DNA of 64,000 nucleotides from Rhabditoides inermis (GCA_963966185.1 CAWZYM010000007.1:320001-384000); one strand, 5' to 3'. Shown: positions 13,130-24,449, counted from the stretch's first letter. Notes: generated by a model from the sequence alone, not told the origin. Made by a program: numbers and translations.

Positions 13130-13648
13130 GGTGACGTCACAGCAGTATCAATCAATAAATCGATAGTGTCGATGACTGGACAGGGGACACTCGAGAGAGT
13201 TGTGTGTGGAGTGATTAGCTGGAAGTGCTTGCCGCACGTATCATGTCTCTCTTCTCTTTCTCTCTCTCTCTCTCTCTCCCCTCTCCCCTCTCCCTCACTG
13301 ATCACTGGTCCATCTTTCTTTACCATGCTCCCTCTACATAATACTCACTTCCTTCATTATTTCAAGTATAATCCGCACCAAGATCCAAGAAACAAAGCTT
13401 ATCATCATTAAACCATCAAAAATCGGAACATCTCGCATCAAACAGCCTACAGTATTTCTTCGGGATCAGAATGTACCGAGGGAGAAAGAGAGGGTTGGTG
13501 AGAGCCGATTAGCAAACAGAGAAACACGAGCGGACATGGATACTTCATGCACTCACACAACCACAAGCACTCATTGACGCGCGCCTAGCCACACTCCCCA
13601 CCCACTCATCGAACGATCACTTATCGATTGATCGATTGATGATCCGCG
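13130..13648. promoter_or_regulatory. 519-bp divergent intergenic region between the innexin genes
   Basis: The two start codons face away from each other at 13129 (-) and 13649 (+). The interval holds a CT run at about 13240-13300, an ATCGATTGATCGATTGATG stretch just before the plus-strand ATG, and no coding exon. It must contain the promoters of both genes and may act as a shared bidirectional promoter; the latter is inference. Confidence 0.55.
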
Positions 13649-14076
13649 ATGAACTTCATCACATCGGCTGTGAACACGCTCAAACCGCGGTGAGAGCGAA
13701 CTCCTCTCTCTATCTCCCCCTCTTTCTCTCTTCCTCCCCCCCCCCAAAAAAAGCTACTCTGCAATCTTCCAGGCTCGATGATTTCGGCGTGGACCGCTTC
13801 AGCTATCTCTATTCCACGGGAATGATCATGGTATGTGGCAACAGCTATAAAAGCGTCTCTTCGAAACAGCCTCTTCAAAACGAAGTCAGTATCGAAAAAA
13901 GTTTTGAAGTCAGTATCGCAAAGAGTTTCGAAGAGACTGACTGACTTTTTCCTGTTTTTTTAGAAAAAATTTCTCCCGGAAAAATTTCACTCTCATTTAT
14001 TCCAGGGCATGTCGGTGATGCTGACGGCCAAGCAGCAGGTCGGCTCGCCGCTGCAGTGCTGGGTGCCCAAGCAGGT

Positions 14077-14116
<40 letters not shown>

Positions 14117-17093
14117 TCTGCCCTTCTCTCTCTGCCCCCCCCCCCTCTCTCTCTCTCTGCCCCTCTCACCCTCTCTCTCTCCCCCTCTCTGTCTCTCTGT
14201 CTCTCTCAATTTGGCACCCTTCCCGTTTCAGTTCAGCAAGGCGTGGCTGCAGTACGCGGAGAACTACTGCTTCGTGTACAACACCTACTGGGTGCACACC
14301 AATGCAGACATACCGGACACGATCGAGGAGAGGTGCGGTACAGTGATAGTATACTCGGCGCCAGAGCGAGAGTTTTCGATCTACCTCGCTTGCAATTCGA
14401 AATACGGTGCCATAACCGTCTGCCTCTCTTGTTTTGCGTGCTATTGCCGAGAGCTGACTCCGTCTTCCTCTGATCTACCCGACCGCCGCAACTTATTGCG
14501 AGCATACAACTATATACATCTACAGTGCGCGGAATGTAGCCTCTTTTTGACGGCTAAATATTTGAATTAAAACGCGAACAGGTAGAGGAGAGGTACAGCA
14601 CGTCTAACATCTTACACACTGCTCTGCATCGCACCTAGAGTTTGGACGTCGAGTTCGTTTTTTTGGACGTCGAGTATTTTGGACGTCGTCGAGTTCGATT
14701 ATTCGAATATTATTCGATTAATCGTCAGCGCTCGAAGAACGAATGAAAATTATTCGATTATTCGACTAATCGATTGATCGACCGAATATTTCTTCTCGAC
14801 TGACCATAAATTAGATTAGAGGTATTTTGAAGTATTTCATGTATTTTTGTGATGAATTATTCGAATAATTGAACATTGAAGACGAATAACGAATAAAAAT
14901 TATTCGATCGATTAATCGAACAGATATTTTATTCGAATATTATTCGAATAACCGTGAGATCTCTAATAAGGAATAAAAATTATTCGATTACTCGATTAAT
15001 CGAATAGTCACTCGGATTTTAATCGTATTCGATTAATCGTACCGAACTCTAATCTCAACCCTCTGTCATCACAACATCTTCTCTGTCATCATAACATCAT
15101 CTCTGTCTGTCATGTCAACCACCTCTCTTAATTGCAGAATCGGCCGGCAGCTCATCTACTACCAGTGGGTGCCGTTCATCATGGCGCTGGAGGCGCTGTT
15201 CTTCTACATACCCTCACTCGTGAGTCCATTTTGATGAACTAGTACCTCCTTCTTCGATTAGCTCTCTTTACCTACTACCACCACCACAGATCTGGGGCCA
15301 ACTCAGCACCGAGTCCGCTCTGGCAAACTCTTACCCCATTCTTCGATTCGCTCTCTATAAAAACCACAGATCTGGGGTCAACTCAGCACCGAGTCCAATG
15401 TGTCAAACTCTTACCTCCTTCTTTGATCCTCTCTCATTCTCTCTCTGTAAAAAAATCTTCTCTCTTACTCTTCTACCTACTGCCACCACAGATCTGGGGT
15501 CAACTCAGCACCGAGTCCAATCTGTCAAACGTTTACTTCCTTCTTTGACACTCTCTTGTTCTCTCTCTGTTAACTTTTCTCTCTCTTTCCCTTTCTCTAC
15601 AACGACCACAGATCTGGGGTCAACTCAGCACGCGGAGCGGTCTGAAAATCGAGAACCTCGTCAAGCTAGCGCAGGAGGCGGACCAGGGAGAGGTTCGTGT
15701 GACTGTTTTATTGATTTCTGGATCAGGTCATATGTTGTCAGAAGGCGAGGGCTTTGTGTTTTATGGATGTTTTCTTACAATTAAACCAGAGAGGTGCGAT
15801 TATTTGATTGATTGCAGAGTCTCTTCAGTTATGTGGTGTTATGTGTTTTTGAGCATGCACGTTTTCTTTTACTTTAGAATTTACATTTCAGGAAGCGACC
15901 AAGCAAAAGAAGATCGCCATCATTATGAACCACTTTGAAGATAGTGTCAAGTTAGATAAAAGTGATACTAACGAGAAAACGTCTTTTGAATTTCAGACTG
16001 CAAAAGCAGCGCGCAGAAGGTGCCACCTTTACGCAACATGTGATGAAACTCGGATTGCTCGATGGAACATACATATCAAAGTTCGTTAGTTGTAAGGAAT
16101 AGAATAATCTGAACATATCGAAATTCAGTGTCTACCTCTTCATAAAGTTCATTTACTTCATGAACATTGTCGGACAATTCCTCATGCAAAACCAGGTATA
16201 TCATGGAAGATTATGACAAATTTACGTTTACATTTACAGTTCCTCGGGCAATACAACCATTTGTGGGGAGCGACGATTCTTTCCGATATCGTCAGTGGAA
16301 CCAATTGGGAGGACAGTGGTACGTATACAACTGTGAGATGGTGAGACAATATGTGTAATGTTCAGGAAACTTTCCGCGAATCGCCATGTGTGACTTCCAG
16401 GTGAGTACTGTTCCGAGATTCGAAAGAAAGAAAAAACACTATCGATTCAGGTGCGAACACTCGGAAACCTGCAGCGTTACTCTATTCAATGCGTACTTTC
16501 TCTCAACATGTTCAACGAAAAGATTTTCCTTTTCCTTTACTGGTAAGTAATATAGAAAATATGAAGCAACGTAGTAAAATAACTCAGGTGGTTCGTGGCG
16601 ATCGGAATTGCAACATTGTTTGATATGATTTCATTAGGTTACAATACCAGAAGCATGGTGCGGCGTGTTGCTTTTGTGAAGAAGTAAGTTGATAATAATT
16701 GTTTTCCAACAAATGTATTTTTAGATTCATCAAGACCGACAGTGACGAAGAAAACTACGCATTGGAAGAATTCGCAGAGACCGTCACCTCGGATATGGTT
16801 AAGCGCAACAAACGTAGTTTATAATGAACATATTTCAGGTTATCATACTCTCGATCATCTCCAATCACTCAAGTGACATCGTAACAACCGAACTGCTCGA
16901 GAGGCTTTGGATCAAATATAGGTAATCAGTCATATTAATATGCTTCGACAAGCCATTTCGCAGGACCACTCGATTGGATAACGTAATCCGGCCAATCGAC
17001 CTCTACGATGATTCCACCGTCAAATCAAGCGCAAACAGTTCGGTCATCAGTTTCAACGGCACCGTTCGCAAGAGGGATCCCATCTACACATAA
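13649..17093 (+). CDS. Innexin B (gap-junction channel subunit), paralogue of innexin A
   Basis: Complete 16-exon model, 409 aa: 13649-13689, 13773-13830, 14006-14074, 14232-14332, 15138-15219, 15612-15692, 15892-15950, 15997-16080, 16129-16195, 16240-16318, 16366-16400, 16451-16542, 16588-16683, 16725-16797, 16839-16921, 16964-17093. Exons 1-15 match innexin A in length one for one, so all 15 intron positions and phases are the same. Visible innexin marks: [12 protein letters not shown] and ENYCF in loop 1, YYQWVPF, WEDSG and MCDF in loop 2, [13 protein letters not shown] at TM4. The tail differs from A (Ser/Asn-rich, ending DPIYT). The donor after exon 3 is a weak GTCCCC followed by a CT run. 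Intron 4 is long (805 bp) and filled with repeats. Confidence 0.94.
13854..13945. mobile_element. Short MITE-family fragment in innexin B intron 2
   Basis: Inverted ends read GTCTCTTCGAAA and TTTCGAAGAGACTGACTGAC, with short internal repeats of AGTCAGTATCG. It shares its ends with the elements at 11339, 51463, 56358 and 58811. Confidence 0.5.
14349..14518 (+). mobile_element. Copy of a ~165-bp dispersed repeat (SINE- or MITE-like)
   Basis: Located in innexin B intron 4. It is alignable by eye with 25206-25371 (opposite strand) and 58856-59026 (same strand), sharing blocks such as GAGCGA-AGTTTTCGATCTACC, ATACGGTGCCATAACCGTCT and CTTATTGCGAGCATA. The 58856 copy contains GGTTCGAAATAC, which resembles a pol III B box, so a tRNA-derived SINE is possible but not shown. 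Confidence 0.6.
14650..15055. repeat. AT-rich palindromic repeat block (ATTCGATTAATCGAAT)
   Basis: About 400 bp in innexin B intron 4 is dense in the self-complementary words ATTCGATTAATCGAAT, TTATTCGAATAA and their variants, in both orientations. The block could form cruciforms or be a fold-back element; no terminal structure is clear. Confidence 0.55.
15286..15611 (+). repeat. Three extra partial copies of the innexin B exon 6 acceptor
   Basis: Before the real exon 6 (15612) there are three upstream copies, at about 15287, 15366 and 15488, of the junction CCACAGATCTGGGG plus the first ~20 bases of the exon (CAACTCAGCACCGAGTCC), each followed by pyrimidine-rich intron. Only the fourth copy continues into the conserved exon. 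The extra copies meet stops or lack the conserved GLKIEN block, so they are decoy acceptors and not usable alternative exons. Confidence 0.8.
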
Positions 17094-17110
17094 ATTCTCA
17101 AAGTCTAAAC

Positions 17111-17116
17111 AATAAA
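17111..17116 (+). promoter_or_regulatory. Polyadenylation signal of innexin B
   Basis: AATAAA lies 18 bp after the stop codon at 17093, in the 123-bp gap between the tail-to-tail innexin B and HYPK-like genes. Confidence 0.6.
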
Positions 17117-17216
17117 ATTTATCTCATAATATTCTAGCTCCAATTTGGACAAACAAAACAACAAAACAATATCCGTAGTGGTACCACGGTGAGTTATAGA
17201 GTGACTGAGACCTGGC

Positions 17217-18287
17217 TTAGAATCCGAGGAAATCGCGGATGGCTGCCTTGGGGTCGCCGTCGTGCTCGATCAGCTTGCGCTCCACGATCAGCTACAATTA
17301 TACAGGATAACAAATTTTGAAACGAAGCAACCAACGGCAGATACTCCAGAAAACGGGAGGCTTGTGTGTACCCTGTGGGTTTCATCTCCGTAGATGTATC
17401 CTTGATTCATTCAATCCACAACAACAAAAATTGACATTTAACATTTACGATATTCTATATTCATCTTGCTCCACCATACTCCACAGCTACGCATGCATTT
17501 GACCGTCCACACTGATATCAATACGCCAGACAACTAGCTTTCAGAAGTGTGATGTGTGATTCAAAATCAAAAATGTACAACGAGAGTAGTTTATGAAGAA
17601 TAACATATTTCAGATCATACTCTCGATCATCTCCAATCCCTCAAATCTACGTGGAAGTGTGATTCACAGTGATCCAATGCCTATCAACATACAACTAGTT
17701 TCTTTTCAATGTGATTCATAATCAAAAAATAACATATTTCAGGTACGCTCGATCATCTCCAATCACTAAAGTCGACATGAAAGTGCGATTATAATGATAA
17801 TGATAATTCATAATGATCGAACGCGCTCACTTTGGGCAGCTCGAGCTCGTCGATGATGAACTGCACGTGCTCCTTCTTGACGTTAACGACCTTGGCGGCC
17901 GGCTTGGCGGGCGCCTCCTCCAGCAGACCGTTCAGGTCGCCCGCCTTCATGTCGTCCGCGCCGTCGTCGTTCATGTCAGTCACCTGATTGTAACAAAACC
18001 GATAAAATACTTATAGAATCTCAATACACAAATCGAAGACGTTTGACGCAGTTTCTACACATTTTGCCATCTTTACGCACGCACTGTGACGCCTGACGCA
18101 GGGTGTAAAGAACGTGGTGTATAAATCCAAAATCGCTACGAAGCAGATCCCGTGAAAGTGATCCATTTCCCAATGTAACGAAACAAAACAAACAACATGA
18201 ATTCGAATTGCGCACCTTGTTCATCTCGGCGGCCTCTTTGCTATGCGTCGTGGCCTCCTCGCCGTCGATGATGTCCTTGTCCGCCAT
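17217..18287 (-). CDS. HYPK-like protein (NAC-alpha/HYPK UBA-type domain)
   Basis: Three exons, 18216-18287, 17831-17983 and 17217-17291, give a complete 99-aa protein; all joins are in phase 0. The N-terminal half is acidic and probably disordered (ADKDIIDGEEATTHSKEAAE). The C-terminal ~45 residues, VNVKKEHVQFIIDELELPK then KLIEHDGDPKAAIRDFLGF, fit the three-helix HYPK/NAC UBA-like fold. In other animals HYPK binds the ribosome-associated N-terminal acetyltransferase NatA and acts as a chaperone; that role is carried over from the family. The length is usual for HYPK. Nascent-polypeptide-associated complex alpha is the main alternative, but the NAC domain is missing. The gene is tail-to-tail with innexin B. 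Confidence 0.75.
17585..17775 (+). repeat. Two displaced copies of the innexin B exon 15 acceptor in a HYPK intron
   Basis: At about 17585-17645 and 17727-17772 the sequence repeats the innexin B intron 14/exon 15 junction at 16815-16872: ACATATTTCAG followed by CTCGATCATCTCCAATC. The copies lie beyond the end of innexin B, antisense inside intron 2 of the HYPK-like gene, and do not continue into coding sequence. Confidence 0.75.
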
Positions 18288-18385
18288 CTGAACGACACAA
18301 TGAACAGTGTAAACACGTCAACAAACAAGAAACACAACAACAACACCCGCAACGACAAACAATCGCAAAAGCTGCAAACTCAGAG

Positions 18386-18755
18386 AGCCGGGGCGAACTA
18401 GCAGCGAAAAATAGGCGTCTCGCGAATTAGCAGCGAACTACCAATTAATGGCGAACTAATGGCGAATTACAAATTAGATGCTACTTTGGTGCTAATTCGC
18501 GCAAAAAGTCGCTGGGTTAGCCGCGCTAGTTAGCCGATAGTTAGCCGCTAGTTATGTGCTAGTTAGCCGCGCACCTGCTAATTTGTGGCTAAATAGAAAC
18601 GTCATCATCCGCCCAGTTTCTGGGGACTTGTGTTTTTTTTTCGAAATTTGTTGCCGTTTTTGTTGTATTTGTTTGTTTACGATATCTTATGCTGTATGAT
18701 TGTTGTTTGAAACATGAAGTAGTACATGGCGATGACGAAGAGGAGGATGAGGGGG

Positions 18756-18789
<34 letters not shown>

Positions 18790-18793
18790 GGAC

Positions 18794-18825
<32 letters not shown>

Positions 18826-19437
18826 TTATGATGAAGTCGTTGTCGTCGTTCTCATCCACATCCTCCTCCTCCTGCTGCTCATCCTCTTCGTCTTCGTTTT
18901 TGTTTCCGTGAATGTACATGAACTATTTGAACTATTTGCTATTCGTTTACCATACATATTATTATGTACATGTAACATGTTGTCGCGAACATATCTCATA
19001 TGCATGTATGTTTCGTGATCACTTCTTCAATCTATTTATTTTCAGAAACTGTATCCGGTTGGTTCAGTACTCGAGAAAGAACGCGGCTACTTGAAGATTA
19101 TCAAGCTTCGTCAATCGTCATCATGTATATCAAGATCAAGAACCAAGAACCAAGAACCAAGACGACTCGTCAATTATGATATGATATTGTGAATTTCATT
19201 CCGTATGCATAATCGAGATAAATAAGTGTATGCATACCAGTGTTTTTGAATGCAACAACGGAAATCAATACAACGAGAAAGCGAGGGACGCTGATCGGAT
19301 CCCGGTGCCGCTAATTAGCAGCTAAATAGTGGCGAAACAATGGCTAGATAACGGCGAATTAGCCGCTAGGGAACAGCTAACTTTTTGAAACTTCGCTGCT
19401 AGCTCGCTGTTAGTTCGCTGCTAATTCGCCCCGGCTC
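18386..19437. mobile_element. ~1.05-kb element with terminal inverted repeats
   Basis: The left end reads GAGCCGGGGCGAACTAGCAG and the right end, reverse-complemented, GAGCCGGGGCGAATTAGCAG, giving a TIR of about 25 bp with one mismatch. Just inside both ends are many short repeats of GCGAATTAGC and GTTAGCCGCTAG. The middle holds a GAT/GAC microsatellite and no transposase. This looks like a non-autonomous DNA transposon or fold-back element between two genes; no clear target-site duplication is visible. Confidence 0.65.
18742..18832 (+). repeat. GAT/GAC trinucleotide microsatellite
   Basis: An uninterrupted run of GATGATGATG passing into GACGATGAC, inside the TIR element at 18386-19437. Its poly-Asp and poly-Met translations are not evidence of a gene. 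Confidence 0.85.
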
Positions 19438-19554
19438 ACTAGAAACACGAACGAGCGCGCGCAATTACAGTGAAATGCGCACAGGAATAGAGACGCTGTG
19501 CGCAATTTGAGTGTGATTTTTTTTATATAACACAGTTACAAAGTGTTTAAAAGT

Positions 19555-19560
19555 TTTATT
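19555..19560 (-). promoter_or_regulatory. Polyadenylation signal of the 128-aa membrane protein gene
   Basis: AATAAA on the minus strand, 74 bp after the stop codon at 19634-19636. Confidence 0.55.
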
Positions 19561-19633
19561 CTGTACATAGTAAAATTCTAATTTCAATTCAAGTTATTTT
19601 GTAAGAGATTGTAAGGTTTGTCATCTCGTCGAT

Positions 19634-19942
19634 TCAATCGAAGTGGCTTGCGGTGGTGTACGTCTCGCGGCGGAGAGACGCCACGTGCTTCAGGGTGTCG
19701 TCGTCATCCGCGATCTAGAGGGATACTGTAGGGATACTGTACGATTATCTACAGTACCTGCACAGAGATGGAGGGCTGGGTGTCGAAGACGGACAGCTCG
19801 CGGTCTCTATCAAGACGCGCCAGAGCCACGCGACTACTGTAATAATAGAGTAGTACACACAGTACTCCTAGAGAAAGCTACCTCAGAGCAGTGGTCGAAC
19901 TCGTCTCATACGGATCGCGCTTCTAAATTGTTGCGGTCAAAC

Positions 19943-19989
<47 letters not shown>

Positions 19990-20220
19990 GAACATGGTCA
20001 TTGTACTCCTTGGGCATGCGTTTATATGGCTGAATACAAACATTACAGTACACCTAGGATAGTCAGCACCCACGTTCATGGGGGAGCGGGAGCACTTGGC
20101 GAGCAGGTGGGGCAGGAGGAGGAGCGGCAGCGCCGACGCACACCACACCAGCCACTCCATGCCAAAGAAAATGATCCCATCTTGGAATCCCGCACAACGA
20201 AAAGTGAACTCATTGGGCAT
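19634..20220 (-). CDS. Unrecognised single-pass membrane protein, 128 aa
   Basis: Five exons, 20074-20220, 19988-20029, 19882-19922, 19758-19833 and 19634-19714, join in frame to a complete 128-aa protein. Residues about 15-41 form one hydrophobic segment (FGMEWLVWCASALPLLLLPH); the rest is hydrophilic, with RMPKEYNDHVL, a Ser/Thr-rich part, an acidic IADDDDTLKH stretch and a C-terminal SHFD. It reads as a type-III or tail-exposed single-span protein; I do not recognise the family. Intron 2 is almost entirely GA repeat on the gene strand. A second ATG at residue 21 is also possible as the start. Confidence 0.6.
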
Positions 20221-20405
20221 GCGAATCAGTTACACTTCGCTCTTGTTCTGTTGCCATACCTTTTTTTCTCGATCGCTTCAAATCAACGAAGGTACGATGA
20301 TCATATTCGATAAATCGCTACCGATTCAATAACGCCATCAAAATAAAAACACACTCTAACGCCAGTTCAGTGAGTGGCCGGTCGACAAATCGGGGGTAAT
20401 CGCAA

Positions 20406-20705
20406 TTATCGAGTGAATGCGACCTTCGATGCCAGCCACTCTCTTTTTTCAGCAACCCATTGTCTGAACGGGGCAGATGTTGCTAGTCTAGTACCCAGTA
20501 CCCCTTGTTCCCGCCACAAACCATACCACATTCTCCCATTTCCAACTCTGTTTGACTTTTTCATCGAGCAGTCGTTCAACTCCATGCTTCCTGTGTTTCT
20601 GGTGACATGAATGGTCTGTATTTCTCCTTTCTTCCCCTTTTCATGTTTTCTAACTTCTGTAAGCATGTCTACCCATACTCTCTCCACCGACTTGATTAAT
20701 GAAGG
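20406..20705 (-). other. Open frame of about 100 codons, unknown nature
   Basis: The frame is free of stops and of low complexity (it contains KHEKGKKGEIQTIHVTRN and WREQGVLGTRLAT) but has no good ATG at its beginning and no partner exon. It could be a decayed mobile-element fragment or an exon of a gene I cannot assemble. No family is recognised. Confidence 0.2.
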
Positions 20706-20712
20706 CCTCTCT

Positions 20713-21087
20713 CATCAAAGTGCCCTCTCCTCTCTAACAACAGCTGTGTGCTTGTCTCAGTGTTTGTGCGTTTCCGCCGCGTGATAAACACTTGCTTTAC
20801 TTTGTTACTTTACCTTGACTTCGTGAAAAAAAGACTTTAAAACGACTTCTTGATCTGTCGTGGCTTGTGTTACTCCGTCTTCGCTACTTGGTACACCGAC
20901 TTATTGATCTGTCGTGACATTTGTTACCGTTACACTTCGTCTACACTCCTATCGACGTATTGATTTATACTTGTTTACCACTTCTCCTTCAATCGACTTC
21001 TCGATCTTCTCGATCACGTTTGTTATTTCCTCAACACTCCTAGATCGTATTGACGAGCGTTATGTACTTGCTACTTCGGTATTCACT
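20713..21087. other. Left flank of the Helitron array, degenerate short repeats
   Basis: This contains repeated words such as GACTTCTTGATCTGTCGTGG that recur on the right side of the array (near 44908). The array may therefore have been inserted into one pre-existing repetitive region upstream of the Ly-6-like gene. No gene is seen. Confidence 0.4.
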
Positions 21088-22036
21088 TCACCCGCCCACC
21101 CCCTATAAATTATGCTATGGTGTTTGTTTGTTTGTCTGTCCGCAGTTGTATCTCATGTTGTAGTTATCGTTGGGGGTTGAGGTATGGAAACTAGATCCTA
21201 AGTGGTCCTGGCATGCAATCGTTTACTTGGGGTCGTGATTCGACGTTTCCATATATGGGTTGACCGAAACTCTCATGGACATAGACGAAATTTTAAGCAC
21301 TTTTTATGTAAACTATGCTTCGTTTTCAAGCTACTGAGATGCCCTTTTAGGGTTAAGGTACTGTAGGATCGAGAATTTAAGTTTTGATTTTTGACCTCAT
21401 TTGCATATTTCCAAATATGGTAATGACGTATCTCGGTCAGTTTTGATGCCAAAGACTCCAAACTTGGTATGTGACCTGGAGGCAAGTCAGCGATGTTGTT
21501 GTTCACATGTTTGTCAACAAGTAAACAACTTTGTAAACAAATTTAAAGTTTGTTTTGAAGGTGTCTAAGATGTAGTACACCAAGCGGCGAGTTCAAAAAT
21601 GTTGTTTACAGATGAAGTAAACAAGTAAACAACTTTGTAAACAACCTGAAAATGTGTTTTGAAGATGTCAAATGTTTAGTAACATTATTGGTTAGTTCGA
21701 AAATGTTGTTTACAGATGTTGTAAACAAGTAAACAAATACGTAAACAACCTGAAAACGAGTTTGAAAGGTGTATAACGAGTAGTAGACTTGGAGGTGAGT
21801 TAAAAAATGTTGTTTACATGAAGTGTAAACAAGTAAACAAATTTGTAAACAACGTTCAATTGTCTTCATTTTTTGTATTTTGTATTCTAATGTACTTCTA
21901 AATTGCATTAGAAGTTTGTGGACATATTTTAGTTATGAAATTAGATTTAAGTGATGATTTCAGTTTTGATGTTTGAGGGTTGAGGCCGCCGAAGGCGGCC
22001 CTAGCCCGAGCGGCGCGCCAGCGCCGCTCGGGCTAG
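21088..22036 (+). mobile_element. Helitron-like family 1, copy a (949 bp)
   Basis: It starts TCACCCGCCCACCCC and ends with a long perfect hairpin (AGCCCGAGCGGCG and its complement) plus CTAG. The middle is four imperfect ~120-bp repeats rich in GTAAACA/TGTTTAC words; I count about 14 of these between 21515 and 21855. Confidence 0.75.
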
Positions 22037-22068
22037 TCACCCGCCCACCCCTATAAATTATGCTATGG

Positions 22069-22099
<31 letters not shown>

Positions 22100-23016
22100 G
22101 TGTCGTTCCGCAGTTGTATCTCAAGTTGTAGTGTTCGTTGGGGGTTGAGGTATGGAAATTAGATCTCAGGTGGTGACCGCTCTGCATCGTTTACCTGAGG
22201 TCCTGATCTGACCGTTCCTTATATGGGTTCTCCCTGGAAAATTTGCATATCTAAGAACATAGAATCTGAGAGATGGCCAGTTCTATGTAAACTATGGTTA
22301 GTTTTTGAGCTACTGAGATTCCCTTTCAGGGTTAGGGTACTGTAGGGTCAATGATTTAAATTTTGATTAATGACCTCATTTGCATAATTCCAAATATGGT
22401 AATGTTGTATCTCGGTCAGTTTTGATGCCAAAGAGTCCAAACTTGGTATGTGACCTGGAGACAAGTCAGCGATGTTGTTGTTTACATGTTTGTCAACAAG
22501 TAAACAATTTTGTAAACAATTTTAAAGTTTGTTTTGAAGGTATCTAAGATGATGTAGACTTGGAGGCGAGTTCAAAAATGTTGTTCACAGATGACGTAAA
22601 CAAGTAAACAACTTTGTAAACAACCTGAAAATGTGTTTTGAAGATGTCAAATGTTCAGTAACATAATTGGTGAGTTCAAAATTGTTGTTTACAGTTGTTG
22701 TAAACAAGTAAACAAAAATGTAAACAAACTGTAAACGTGTTTTAAAGGTGTATAACGTGTAGTAGACTTGAAAGCGAGTTCAAAAATGTTGTTTACATGA
22801 AGTGTAAACTAGTAAACAAATCTGTAAACAACTTTCAATTGTCTTCATTTTTGGTATTCTGTCTTGTAATGTACTTCTTAGTTAGATTAAAGGTTTTTGA
22901 ACATAATTTTAGTTTAGAAATTAGATTTGAGTGATGATTTCAGTTTTGATGTTTGAGTGTTGAGGCCGCCGAAGGCGGCCCTAGCCCGAGCGGCGCGCCA
23001 GCGCCGCTCGGGCTAG
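22037..23016 (+). mobile_element. Helitron-like family 1, copy b (980 bp)
   Basis: It begins at the base after copy a's CTAG with TCACCCGCCCACCCC, has an expanded TGTC run near 22073, and ends with the same AGCCCGAGCGGCG hairpin and CTAG. It is similar to copy a throughout, with about 13 GTAAACA/TGTTTAC words. Confidence 0.75.
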
Positions 23017-24279
23017 TCCCCCTTTCCCCCTTTCATACTAATATTTACTATGGTGTCTGTCTGTCTGTCTGTCTGTCCTTCCGGAGAGATATCTCTTTTC
23101 AAAGTCTACTCTAACTACTCATTTTTTCTAGAAAGTTTGTTCAATACCTGAGAACGCAAAATTCCAAATATCTCGTCAATAGCGATCTCCTAATCATAGT
23201 TATCACCTAATCTCTTAACTATGGCGAAAAATTTCAAAATACTTCAATTAGAACCAAATTTGGAAAGTAGGTGAATCGACCTAGAAAAAATCGATAGCCG
23301 CGATACCAGCTGTCTGTGACCTCATCTTCATGCCCAAATAAGCGAATGTACCCAAAATGCACCCAAAATTCATGATCTTAGATTTTTCTAAAAATTGAAC
23401 AGAAGAAAGGTTACGTATAATAGATTATAGAAACTGGTTTCGTTTTTTGAAAAGTCACCAAATATGGCGAATATGATCGACTTTTCGTACAGACGAGATA
23501 GAGAGTCCAATTTGTAAACTTAAGCTTTTATGGACAAAAAAGCCCTTCTGTCAAAGTTTCAGATCGATCGGACTTTGTCTTCATACAGTATTAGACTTTT
23601 TTTGAGCGCGCGTTACTTGCTGGGGTCGCGCCCACCGGATCGCTCGCTACCAGCCGCCAGGTCAACCGATCGATATCGAATAGTTGGCATTCGCAATCAC
23701 TGACCCACATCCACTCAGTTGTATCTTTTTTGGATAGGAATATGTCTAAATATACCAATAATGGATTGAGTCAGTTGAAAAAGACAAAATTTCTATCTTC
23801 AACGAATAACTTTGACAAAACGAAACGTTGAAGGTTGAAAGTTAAGTAAAATGTTTCTAGACGTCAATAGATAGTGTTTTCTAACGATCAAATCAACCTC
23901 AATTTGTTTCAAACTCCTTCACACGTGCGCACAACGTGTTAGGGCGCGCCAGCCGGCTTCTTTTCTCGAAGTCATTGTAGACGTAATATAGAACTGCAAC
24001 TGTGTACTGTAAATTTTTTAAGTTGAAAGTAAGTTTTGAGTTTGTTAACTGTACTCTTGTACAAATGTACATATTCAGCCTGAAATTCCGCTTTCCGATG
24101 CAGTACAGTGTCGAGTGGAAGTGAGGTGAGGTGAGAATCGAGTTCACCTTACATGTCATTTGGCAAGCACAGGCGATCAAATTATATTTTCAGAACGTGA
24201 GAGAGTAGACAGTAGGGAAAGAAGACAGTAGATAAGAGATTAGTACGTTATTCTTAAAAAAAAGTTTTTACATAACTGT

Positions 24280-24400
24280 CTCTCGAAAGTCGCAGTGACT
24301 ACTGCAGATGTGAGAATAGAAGAGTAGACAGAAGGTGCCATAGTACTGTCTCTCGAAAGTTGTTGTCACCGATGCAGAGACGTGAGAATAGACAAGAGAA

Positions 24401-24449
<49 letters not shown>

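Noticed and set aside
15286..15611. Upstream copies of innexin B exon 6 as mutually exclusive exons
   Set aside because: The copies lose homology after about 20 bases and reach stops or lack a donor at the right phase, so they cannot replace exon 6.
18677..18919. Acidic or Ile/Val-rich frames over the GAT/GAC repeat
   Set aside because: They are trinucleotide-repeat translations inside a TIR element, open on both strands.
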